Part shown: positions 25,368 to 33,086 of the stretch, in pieces
Numbering within the stretch: the first letter of the stretch is position 1
Layout: each line of letters opens with the position of its first letter
Source of the DNA: Mycolicibacterium psychrotolerans
GTDB lineage: Bacteria > Actinomycetota > Actinomycetes > Mycobacteriales > Mycobacteriaceae
Length of the DNA: 64,000 nt
Direction: 5' to 3'
NCBI RefSeq assembly: GCF_010729305.1
Contig: NZ_AP022574.1
Location: 2,852,001 to 2,916,000 of the forward strand
The notes under the pieces: generated by a model
The model's database searches: none
Seen by the model: only the letters and a program-made list of their open reading frames with translations
Told to the model about the DNA's origin: nothing
Program-made: the position numbers and the translations under genes

Positions 25368-26663
25368 ATGCACGTCGCAGTCAGGCCGCCTCTGGCAACC
25401 GCTGTCGCACTGGTGGGAGCGGGCGCCATCGCGCTCAGCCCGATTCAGCCGTCGCTGCCGGATGTCGGGATGGCGCGGGTGTCGGACGCGGCCGTTCACC
25501 TCGTCGCGCAGCCGAATCCGCTCGCTCTGTGGTCGCAGGTGATCGCTGGAGCGATCGAGAATGCCGGCGGTCTGGGGCAGGAGGTGCTGTCGGATCCGGT
25601 GCCCGTGCTGCGCCAGCTCCTGAAGAACCAGTTCGGTTATCTGGGCACCGTCGGGGACGCGGGCAAGGGCATCATCGAGGGACTGGCCGACTACTTCTCG
25701 CCGGACAATCCGTACGGCCTGCAAGCCGGAATCCGGGACGCGATCACCCAGATCAAGGCCGGCCAGATCGCGGCGGGCTTCGCGACGTTGACCTCGACCA
25801 TCATCGCCGGTCCTCTGGTGGTCGGCGTCGGACTTCCGCTTCTGACCTCGGGGCTGCTGCAGGTTCCGGTCAAGATGGCACAGAATGTGGCGGCCGCGGT
25901 CAGTGCACTGTTCGACAACGCGAACATCGTGCCGCTGCTGACGGCGGCGATCGCCCCGATCATCGCTCCGATCAACGCTTTCGGCGAGTCGGTGCAGGAC
26001 GTCGTCGAGGCCATCGGCGCAGGGCACCTCCTCGACGCCCTCACCGCGGTGATCAACGTGCCCGCCCGACTGGTCGGCGCCGTGCTGAACGGCTACATCG
26101 ACGTCAACGGCACCTTCGCCCCCGGGCTGCTGACCGTCAGTGACGATCCCTTCAGCGCTGGCCTGCTCCAGAGCGTCTTCGTCAACCTGCCCCGGGCGAT
26201 CGCGGCGGCCCTGGGGGCGGAGACGACGACGGCGACGGCGACGGCAAAGCTCGCCTCCGTCGATGCGGTCGCCACTCCGGTGACCGATGCGGCGGCGACG
26301 GTGACGCTGACGGTGCCGGCGAGCCACAATGCCTCGGAGACAACCGAACCGGACCCGGCACCGGCGTCCCCGTCCGACACGCCGGAGACGGCGGTCGATG
26401 AGGACACCGAACAGCAGCCCGCCGAGGATTCAGCGGAGGCGCCCGTCGACGACGACACCTCAGGCGACGAAGACGCTGCCGACGAAGACGCTGCCGACGA
26501 CGCGACCGTCGACGACGACGCCGGGACGGATGCCGACGACCCGACACCCTCCGGAAGCAGTGATTCCGATACGTCCGGCGGCACCGATGACGCCGGTGAC
26601 GCAGCGGGATCCGGAGATTCGGGCGGTGCCTCGTCCGACAGTGACGGCTCGGCCGGCGAGTAG
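25368..26663 (+). CDS. Secreted GjpA-like cell-envelope protein with acidic tail
   Basis: 431 residues. The N-terminus MHVAVRPPLATAVALVGAG is a signal-like hydrophobic stretch of the kind seen in mycobacterial proteins annotated as outer membrane porin GjpA. Residues ~45-290 are amphipathic helices and hydrophobic runs (NIVPLLTAAIAPIIAPINAF, TLTSTIIAGPLVVGVGLPLL). From ~320 on the chain is an Asp/Glu/Ser/Thr-rich low-complexity tail with short repeats such as DEDAADEDAADDA. AAGGAGAG precedes the ATG. The porin label is weak; surface or envelope location is likely. Confidence 0.6.
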   Translation: MHVAVRPPLATAVALVGAGAIALSPIQPSLPDVGMARVSDAAVHLVAQPNPLALWSQVIAGAIENAGGLGQEVLSDPVPVLRQLLKNQFGYLGTVGDAGKGIIEGLADYFSPDNPYGLQAGIRDAITQIKAGQIAAGFATLTSTIIAGPLVVGVGLPLLTSGLLQVPVKMAQNVAAAVSALFDNANIVPLLTAAIAPIIAPINAFGESVQDVVEAIGAGHLLDALTAVINVPARLVGAVLNGYIDVNGTFAPGLLTVSDDPFSAGLLQSVFVNLPRAIAAALGAETTTATATAKLASVDAVATPVTDAAATVTLTVPASHNASETTEPDPAPASPSDTPETAVDEDTEQQPAEDSAEAPVDDDTSGDEDAADEDAADDATVDDDAGTDADDPTPSGSSDSDTSGGTDDAGDAAGSGDSGGASSDSDGSAGE

Positions 26664-26671
26664 CCCTATGT

Positions 26672-26702
26672 CCCAGGCCCCCGCGTCCAGCGGGGGCCTG
26701 GG
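26672..26702. terminator. Bidirectional hairpin terminator
   Basis: A perfect 13-bp stem, CCCAGGCCCCCGC paired with GCGGGGGCCTGGG, with a 5-base loop, lies 8 bp after the secreted-protein stop and just beyond the stop of the convergent oxidoreductase gene. No T-tract. Confidence 0.75.
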
Positions 26703-26712
26703 CCTTCGGGTA

Positions 26713-27675
26713 TCAGCGTGGCTGCATGCCGGCGGCCCGGTAGGCCTCGTCGATCAGCGCCATGTTCGCCACCGCGTCCGCGGAGTCCAGTGGTAGCGCG
26801 GCGCCGCGCTCGACGTGCGCGGCGAAGGCCTCGAGTTGATAGCTGTAGGACGGCCGCTTCCCGACGTGCTCCACAGTCGCGGTGTCCCCGGTGGTGATGG
26901 TCAGGCCGTCGTCGGCGGGCGGGTTGATGAAGTTGGGTACGAAAACCTCTGCGCGCGTGCCGATGACCCGCAGTGTGAACGAGTACTCCTGCTCCACCAT
27001 CGAGTTCGTCGTCAATCCCGTTGCGCCGGAGGGGTAGACGAGTTCGGCGTCGAAGCGCTCGTCGACACCGGGTGTCCGCTGCACTGCGGTGGCCGACACC
27101 ACTCGGGGTGACCCGAACCGGCGCATGATGTGCAGGGCGTAGCAGCCCAGGTCCATCAACGCGCCGCCGGCCATGTCCAGCGACCATCGCGGATCGTCGG
27201 GCTGCGGCTCGGGCATCCCCATCTCGACCTCGACGCGGCGTAGCTCGCCGAGCGTGCCGTCGCCGGCCAGGTCGAGCACGCGCCGCATCGCCGGATGGAA
27301 CAGATAGTGGAATCCCTCCATCACCGTGACGCCCGCAGCCTCGGCGGCCGCCGCGACGCGAGTTGCCTCGGCGCGGTCGCGGGCGTAGGGCTTCTCGGTC
27401 AGTACGGGCTTGCCCGCGGCCACCGCGGCCAGGTTCCACGGAGCGTGCAACGAGTTCGCCAGCGGGTTGTAGACCAAATCGACCTCCGGGTCGCTGATCA
27501 CGTCCTGATAGGACGCCAGCACCCGCTCCACGCCATACTTGTCGGCGAACACTCTGGCGCGCAGGGGATCCCGAGCCGCCACCGCGACCAGGCGACATCC
27601 CAGCTCCTGAGCGGGCCCGACGATCGCGTTCTCGGCGATACGTGACGCCCCGAGGATGCCGATCCGCAGGGTCAC
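26713..27675 (-). CDS. Gfo/Idh/MocA-family oxidoreductase
   Basis: 320 residues. Rossmann motif GILGASRIAENA at the N-terminus, the conserved VLTEKPYARD near residue 95, and a C-terminal alpha/beta domain. Distal gene of a four-gene operon with PhyH, IolG-like and IolE-like proteins, overlapping the IolE-like gene by 4 bp. It probably oxidises or reduces an inositol or sugar derivative using NAD(P); the substrate is not evident. Confidence 0.85.
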   Translation of the reverse strand: MTLRIGILGASRIAENAIVGPAQELGCRLVAVAARDPLRARVFADKYGVERVLASYQDVISDPEVDLVYNPLANSLHAPWNLAAVAAGKPVLTEKPYARDRAEATRVAAAAEAAGVTVMEGFHYLFHPAMRRVLDLAGDGTLGELRRVEVEMGMPEPQPDDPRWSLDMAGGALMDLGCYALHIMRRFGSPRVVSATAVQRTPGVDERFDAELVYPSGATGLTTNSMVEQEYSFTLRVIGTRAEVFVPNFINPPADDGLTITTGDTATVEHVGKRPSYSYQLEAFAAHVERGAALPLDSADAVANMALIDEAYRAAGMQPR

Positions 27676-28544
27676 GCGGACACGCCCGACGCAGCTCCTG
27701 TCAGGAAGGCCACGCTGGCGAGCACATCGGCCAGTGGTCCTTCGCCGTCAGGTTCACCGTCGAGAATGGTGTCCTGCTCCATCACGTACCAGCCGTCGAA
27801 TCCGCTGTCCTCCAGCGACTTGACGATGCCGGCGATGTCGACGTCACCGGCGCCCAGCGGCACGTACATGCCGGCGGCGACCGCTTCGGTGTAGGTGAGA
27901 GCGCCCGACTGCACCTGGGCGGCCAGTGCGGCGTCCACATCCTTGAGGTGCGCGTGCCTGATCCGTTCGGGCACCTCGCGGGCGAGCCGCAGCGGATCGG
28001 CGCCCCCGATCAGAAGGTGACCGGTGTCCAGGCACAGCGGGATGCGCGAACCCGTGAGCACCCGATCGACTTCGGCGCGGTTCTCCACCATCGTCCCGAC
28101 ATGCGGGTGCAGCACGGCGACCAGGCCGCGCTGGGCGGCGACCTCGGCGAGCCGGTCGAGGTTCGACAGCAGCGTCTGCCACTGCTGCTCGGAGAGTTCC
28201 GGCCGCGTGTCGTACCCCTCGGCGCCGGTGGCGGCGGCCAGCACCACCACACCGGCGCCGGCCGCGACCAAAGACTCGAGCGGCCCGGCGAGGTCATCGA
28301 CGGGGTCGTGGTGCTCGTCGAACAGCACGACCGGCACGAACCCTCCGACGCAACTCAACCCGTGGCCGTCGAGCGTCGCCACCAACTCGGAGGTGTCCGA
28401 CGGCAGGAACCCCTCGGGACCGAGTTCGGTGGCGGTGAGGCCGGCCCGGCGCATCTCGGACAGCACACGCTCCGGCGCGAGCTGATGACCCCAGCCCGGC
28501 ACCTCGCACACTCCCCACGAGATCGGTGCTCCCGCAATCTTCAC
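27672..28544 (-). CDS. iolE: IolE-like inosose dehydratase / sugar isomerase
   Basis: 290 residues from the GTG at 28544, with AAGGAGG seven bases upstream. The N-terminus KIAGAPISWGVCEVPGWG and the later LHPHVGTMVENRAE, PLCLDTGHLLIGGADP and HLKDVD are typical of IolE (2-keto-myo-inositol dehydratase), including its metal ligands. This supplies the dehydratase step missing from the 11-19 kb iol operon. It overlaps both neighbours by 4 bp. Confidence 0.85.
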   Translation of the reverse strand: MKIAGAPISWGVCEVPGWGHQLAPERVLSEMRRAGLTATELGPEGFLPSDTSELVATLDGHGLSCVGGFVPVVLFDEHHDPVDDLAGPLESLVAAGAGVVVLAAATGAEGYDTRPELSEQQWQTLLSNLDRLAEVAAQRGLVAVLHPHVGTMVENRAEVDRVLTGSRIPLCLDTGHLLIGGADPLRLAREVPERIRHAHLKDVDAALAAQVQSGALTYTEAVAAGMYVPLGAGDVDIAGIVKSLEDSGFDGWYVMEQDTILDGEPDGEGPLADVLASVAFLTGAASGVSA

Positions 28545-29545
28545 TGCCGTACCTCCTTGATGCGCACCGGCGCACCCCGGCGCAGGGACTCGGTGGCGGC
28601 TTCGGCGATCCATGCGACCTCGACCGCATCGGCGACCGTCGCACCCCGAACCGGGCCGCCCTGAACGACCTTCACGAACTCGCCGAGCTCGGTGCGGAAC
28701 GCTTCGGTGAACCGGTCCATGAAGAAGTGGTGCGGCGACCCGGTGGGGAAGTCATTGACAGGGTCGGCATTTCGCACCGGTGATCCCTGATCCCAGCCCG
28801 CGACGACGGTGTCGTCGAAGCCGTGCACCTCCAGCCGACAGTCGTAACCGCGGCCGTTGTAGCGTGCTGCGGACACCACACCGAGCGCGCCGCCGTCGAA
28901 GCGCACCACGATCGCGGCGGTGTCGACGTCGCCGTACTCGGTGAACAGCGGGTCACCCTGGACGCTGCCGGTGGCGTACACCTCGACGACCTCCTGCCCG
29001 GTGACCCAGCGGATCGCGTCGAAATCGTGCACCGCGCAGTCGCGGAAGATGCCGCCGGAACCCTTGATGTAATCCATCGGCGGGGGAGCAGGGTCCATCG
29101 TGGTGCTCCGCACTGTGTGCAGCGCACCCAGTGCCCCGCTGTCGACGGCCTGCTTGACGGCCGCGAACGCCGCGTCGAAGCGGCGCTGATAACCCACCTG
29201 AACCGGGACGCCGGACCGCGCGATGATTTCGGCGACGCGGGCACTCTCGGCGGCCGTGGACGCGATCGGCTTCTCGCAGAAGGTCGGCAGGCCCCGCTCC
29301 ACGGCGGCCAGCGCCAGTTCGGCGTGCGCCGGCGTGGCCGCCGCGACGACGATGCCGTCGACGCCCGACGACAGGAGTTCGTCGACCGAATTTGCAGGCG
29401 TGGCACCGTATTTCGAGGCGACCGCGGTGACGACGTCGGGCCGTTCATCCGTGACGACCAAGCCGGAGACCTCCGGCAGGTTCGTCAGCGTATCGGCATG
29501 GAACGCGCCGATGCGGCCGAGTCCGATCAGGCCGAGCGTGGTCAT
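28541..29545 (-). CDS. iolG: Inositol 2-dehydrogenase-like oxidoreductase
   Basis: 334-residue Gfo/Idh/MocA protein. GLIGLGRIGAFHADTL forms the dinucleotide site, FCEKPIAST carries the catalytic lysine, and DCAVHDFDAIRWVTG carries the Asp/His pair of inositol dehydrogenases. It is full length, unlike the paralogue at 13331-14359, and may be the working IolG. Overlaps the PhyH and IolE-like genes by 4 bp each. Confidence 0.88.
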   Translation of the reverse strand: MTTLGLIGLGRIGAFHADTLTNLPEVSGLVVTDERPDVVTAVASKYGATPANSVDELLSSGVDGIVVAAATPAHAELALAAVERGLPTFCEKPIASTAAESARVAEIIARSGVPVQVGYQRRFDAAFAAVKQAVDSGALGALHTVRSTTMDPAPPPMDYIKGSGGIFRDCAVHDFDAIRWVTGQEVVEVYATGSVQGDPLFTEYGDVDTAAIVVRFDGGALGVVSAARYNGRGYDCRLEVHGFDDTVVAGWDQGSPVRNADPVNDFPTGSPHHFFMDRFTEAFRTELGEFVKVVQGGPVRGATVADAVEVAWIAEAATESLRRGAPVRIKEVRQ

Positions 29546-30717
29546 GGGTTTCTCCGTTCGTTCCGGTCGCGCAGTGCGACGTCGAGTTCTTCGTCGGTCA
29601 GGTCGTCGGCCAGCGCGCCCAGCACGATGTCGACCTGACTGGCCGGTGCCAGGCTGCCGATCGGCTGATCGCTGTCGAGGTTGGTGGGGAACGCGTAGCC
29701 CTCCGCGGTGGCCACCACGATGTTCTCCAGCTCGCGATTCGCCAGTCCGGCATCGCGCATAGCCCGCAGGGCGGGGTAGACCGCCCGCACCATCGCGGTG
29801 CGGTCCATCGCCTCCATGGCCCGCCCGAACGGCGAACTGATCTGCATCAGGTTCGCGATCCTCTTGATCGCCGACTCTCCCGTCGAGATGTTCGATCCCG
29901 CACCGTGGTACAGCGCCGGGCTGAAGAACACGGCGTCACCCTTGAGCAGTGGCAGCTGAACGTGGTGCTGTGCGAAGTAGTCGATGAACTCGGGCCGGTT
30001 GAAGGCGATGTAGCCGCCGGCGAAGCGCTGCGAATGCGGCAGCAGCATCGTGGGGCCGCTCTCGACCGGCATATCGCAGTGTGCGACCGCGCCCTGCAGC
30101 GTCAGCGCAGGCGAGGTGCGGTGAATGTGGGCCGGATAGGCGATCAGGTGGTCCTCCGGCACGAAGCCGAGGTGGTAGTCGCGGTGCGGCACCTGCGCCG
30201 TGCCGCCGGGGTTGACGACGTTGACCTGCGACGTGACCTGGTATCGCGGGCCCAGCCAGGCCTGGCACACCACAGCGAGCGCGTCGTTGGCGTAGTACTC
30301 GGCGAACACCTCGGGATCATGCAGCGCCAGTTTTTGCGCCGCGTTCCAGATGCGGTCGTTGGCGCCGGGCTTGCCGAAGTGATCACCGGCAGCCTGGCCT
30401 GCGGCCCGCTGAGCCTCGATGATCGCGAAGAACGCCTCGCTGGCCCGGTCGGTGATGTCGGCGCCGAACGCCTCGGTGAACACCACCACGCCCGGCCCGT
30501 CCGCGAGCGCACGGATCAGTTCTGCCTGCAGAGCGCGCCGGTCGCTCACCCGGGCCATGGCGGGTGCCGAGTACACCAGCACATTGCTGCGCACCTCGGC
30601 GGCATGCGGATAGTCGGCGAGATCGGTGTCGCGCTCGACCTGGGCGCGAAAATCCTGCAGGTCGAAGTCGGACTCGCCGAGCCACGGCGCCGACGCGGTG
30701 TGCAGTGGTGTTGCCAT
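29542..30717 (-). CDS. Phytanoyl-CoA dioxygenase (PhyH)-family oxygenase
   Basis: 391 residues from ATG 30717. The Fe(II)/2-oxoglutarate facial triad is visible as VPHRDYHLG (His-x-Asp) and the distal LYHGAGSNIS, with an arginine following in the 2-oxoglutarate position (IKRIANLM). The family hydroxylates diverse small molecules. Being first in an operon with IolG- and IolE-like enzymes, it may open a route from an inositol derivative such as a methylated or deoxy form (inference). Confidence 0.83.
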   Translation of the reverse strand: MATPLHTASAPWLGESDFDLQDFRAQVERDTDLADYPHAAEVRSNVLVYSAPAMARVSDRRALQAELIRALADGPGVVVFTEAFGADITDRASEAFFAIIEAQRAAGQAAGDHFGKPGANDRIWNAAQKLALHDPEVFAEYYANDALAVVCQAWLGPRYQVTSQVNVVNPGGTAQVPHRDYHLGFVPEDHLIAYPAHIHRTSPALTLQGAVAHCDMPVESGPTMLLPHSQRFAGGYIAFNRPEFIDYFAQHHVQLPLLKGDAVFFSPALYHGAGSNISTGESAIKRIANLMQISSPFGRAMEAMDRTAMVRAVYPALRAMRDAGLANRELENIVVATAEGYAFPTNLDSDQPIGSLAPASQVDIVLGALADDLTDEELDVALRDRNERRNP

Positions 30718-30734
30718 GGCCGTTAGTCTTGCTG

Positions 30735-30752
30735 TGATCGGAGTCGCAATCA
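30735..30752. promoter_or_regulatory. Weak palindrome, possible LacI operator
   Basis: TGATCGGAGTCGCAATCA is a partly symmetrical 18-mer (TGATnG ... CnATCA) in the 87-bp divergent region between the PhyH operon and the LacI gene. Only about six pairs match; low confidence. Confidence 0.25.
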
Positions 30753-30804
30753 ACGGCAGAAATCCATCAAAAAGACCTCAGGCTCGGCGGGGAGGGGGCG
30801 GCAG

Positions 30805-31815
30805 GTGGCGCACCGCTACAAGGTCCGCGAGATCGCCCAGCAGAGCGGGCTGAGCGAGGCCACGGTCGACCGGGTGCTCAACAACCGCCCCGGCGTGCGG
30901 GAGACCACGATCGCCGAGGTCAATCAGGCGATCGCCGACCTCGACAAGCAGCGCACGCAATTGCGGCTCAACGGCCGCCGGTTCCTCGTCGACGTGGTGA
31001 TGCAGACGCCGCAACGCTTCTCCGACGCGTTCCGTGCGGCCGTCGAGGCCGAGCTCCCGGCGTTCGCGCCCGCCATGGTGCGGGCGCGCTTCCATCTGTG
31101 GGAGTCGGGCTCGGCGACCGAGATGGTCGACACGCTGAGCAGGATCCGCGGCAGCCACGGCGTCGTCCTCAAGGCCCAGGACGAACCCCAGGTCGCCGAG
31201 GCGGTGGACCACCTGGTCGCGGGGGGAGTTCCGGTGGTGACCTACGCGACCGACATTCCGTCGAGCGCGCGCTGCGCCTACGTCGGGATCGACAACCACG
31301 GAGCCGGGGTGACCGCCGCCTACCTGGTGAACCAGTGGCTGGGGGCGGCTTCCTCGGACGTGCTGATCACGGTCAGCCGCACGGTATTTCGCGGCGAGGG
31401 GGAGCGCGAGGTCGGATTCAGGAGCGGCCTGCGCGGATCGGGCCGGGCGATCGTCGAGGTGAGCGACAGCGACGGTATCGACGCGACCAACGAGCGGCTC
31501 GTGCTGGATGCGCTCGAGCGCAATCCGGGCGTCGGGGCGGTCTACTCACCGGGCGGCGGCAACACCGCCACCGTGGCGGCTTTCGAACGGTTGGGCCGGA
31601 AATGCCACGTCTTCGTCGCCCACGACCTCGATGCGGACAACCGGCGGCTGCTCCGCGACGGCCGCATCTCGGTCGTGCTGCACAACGACCTGCGCGCCGA
31701 CGCAAGATCGGCGATCAGATCCGTCCTGCAGTGGCACGGCGCACTGCCCGCCGAGCCTGTCCGGCCGGCGCCCATCCAGGTCGTGACGCCCTACAACCTC
31801 CCGTCTGACCCGTAG
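30805..31815 (+). CDS. LacI-family transcriptional regulator
   Basis: 336 residues. Helix-turn-helix VREIAQQSGLSEATVDRVLN at the N-terminus with the hinge-helix region, then a type I periplasmic-binding ligand domain (VVTYATDIPSSARCAYVGID, GAVYSPGGGNTATVAAFE). It is the class that senses a sugar or polyol. GTG start with GGGGAGG upstream. Divergent from the PhyH-iolG-iolE operon, which it probably controls. Confidence 0.88.
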   Translation: MAHRYKVREIAQQSGLSEATVDRVLNNRPGVRETTIAEVNQAIADLDKQRTQLRLNGRRFLVDVVMQTPQRFSDAFRAAVEAELPAFAPAMVRARFHLWESGSATEMVDTLSRIRGSHGVVLKAQDEPQVAEAVDHLVAGGVPVVTYATDIPSSARCAYVGIDNHGAGVTAAYLVNQWLGAASSDVLITVSRTVFRGEGEREVGFRSGLRGSGRAIVEVSDSDGIDATNERLVLDALERNPGVGAVYSPGGGNTATVAAFERLGRKCHVFVAHDLDADNRRLLRDGRISVVLHNDLRADARSAIRSVLQWHGALPAEPVRPAPIQVVTPYNLPSDP

Positions 31816-31899
31816 GAATCGTTGAATGCGGGTAATCACCGATAGCATTTCGCCCCACGGTGTCGAGAACGCGCCGATGTAGACCCGGGAGATCGATCG

Positions 31900-32748
31900 G
31901 TGCCGCGAGAACTCGTCAACGGTGTGACCGTGCTGGGCAATCTGGCGATCGATGTCATCAACGGTGCCGCCAAGAGCCCGGGTGGCTGCGCGTCTTTCGC
32001 GGGCGTGGCGCTGCAAGCCTCCGGCTGCCCCGGCCGGATCGTGGCCCTCGGTGCCGAGCAGGACCACGAGCTCTTCGACTCGCTGCTCGCCCGTTTCGGT
32101 GATCTCGTCCGGGTGCTGCCCGCGGACCGCACGAGCGCGTTTTGTCTCGACTATGACGATGTCGACCATCGCCACATGTCGGTCGACGCCATCGGCCCCG
32201 TGTGGGGTGAGGCCGAGATCGCGGCCGCGGACCCCGACACCACGTGGGTGCACCTCGCGCCGCTGCTGCGCACCGACTTCCCGGCCGAGACGCTGGCGCT
32301 GCTGTCCGCCCGCGGTCATCGCGTCGTCTACGACGGGCAGGGTCTGGTGCGCGCCGACCGACTGGGACCGCTGGTCGAGGATCGCCACTTCCCGGCGGAC
32401 CTGCTGACCCACCTCGATGTCCTGAAGCTTGCAGAGGACGAGGCCGTCGTCGTGGCGGACGGCCCGTTCGACGCCGCAGCGGCCGAGCGGCTCGGGGTGC
32501 CGGAGATCGTGGTGACGTACGGCTCCGAGGGTTGCGACATCTACACCGACGGTGAGGTCCTGCGCGTTCCCGCGGCGTGGCGTGTGCTCGACGTGCAGAC
32601 CACGGGCGCCGGCGACATGTTCACCGCGTGTTATGCAGCCCACCGTGCCATGGGCGCCGCTCCTCGGCGGGCCGCGCAGCAGGCGAGCGAACTCGTCGCC
32701 AAGGAGCTCGAGGAGCGTCGCCGGGTCCAGTCGGCGTCGCTCGGCTGA
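31900..32748 (+). CDS. PfkB-family carbohydrate kinase
   Basis: 282 residues. The catalytic motif TTGAGDMFTA near residue 237 and the N-terminal VLGNLAIDVINGAA with SPGGCASFAG define a PfkB fold, shorter than ribokinase. Substrate unknown. It follows the LacI regulator in the same direction after 84 bp and might be co-regulated with the inositol-type genes. GTG start with GGGAG upstream. Confidence 0.82.
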   Translation: MPRELVNGVTVLGNLAIDVINGAAKSPGGCASFAGVALQASGCPGRIVALGAEQDHELFDSLLARFGDLVRVLPADRTSAFCLDYDDVDHRHMSVDAIGPVWGEAEIAAADPDTTWVHLAPLLRTDFPAETLALLSARGHRVVYDGQGLVRADRLGPLVEDRHFPADLLTHLDVLKLAEDEAVVVADGPFDAAAAERLGVPEIVVTYGSEGCDIYTDGEVLRVPAAWRVLDVQTTGAGDMFTACYAAHRAMGAAPRRAAQQASELVAKELEERRRVQSASLG

Positions 32749-33086
32749 GCTGCCCCCGCACCACCGGCCGAAGCGAACCCAGTGCTAGCTGTCAGCTACT
32801 GACGGGTAACCCCGGTCTTAGAAAACTGCGCCCTCGAAAACGTGACGAAAACCACAAAAATGTCTCATGCCCCGCGGCAGCACCCGCTTGAACTGGGCAC
32901 TTCGCGGTTCTTTACTTGTCGGTAGCCCGCGCTCCGTGTGCAGGCCAGCCTAAGAGAAGTGCAATAATCGGTACTGGCAGTGACAGCAAAATCGGGTTGG
33001 CAGACAACTCGATCAGCGCACCGTGACCTCGCAGCCTCGTCTCGCGACGCACCGGAGCCGCTCAACCAGACGTGAAAGGCAGGGTC
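32749..33086. other. Intergenic region upstream of korA
   Basis: About 340 bp, noticeably richer in A/T than its surroundings (for example GTGACGAAAACCACAAAAAT). TTGAAC-17 bp-TTTACT near 32892 and CAATAATCG near 32962 are possible promoter elements. No gene or strong hairpin seen. Confidence 0.4.
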
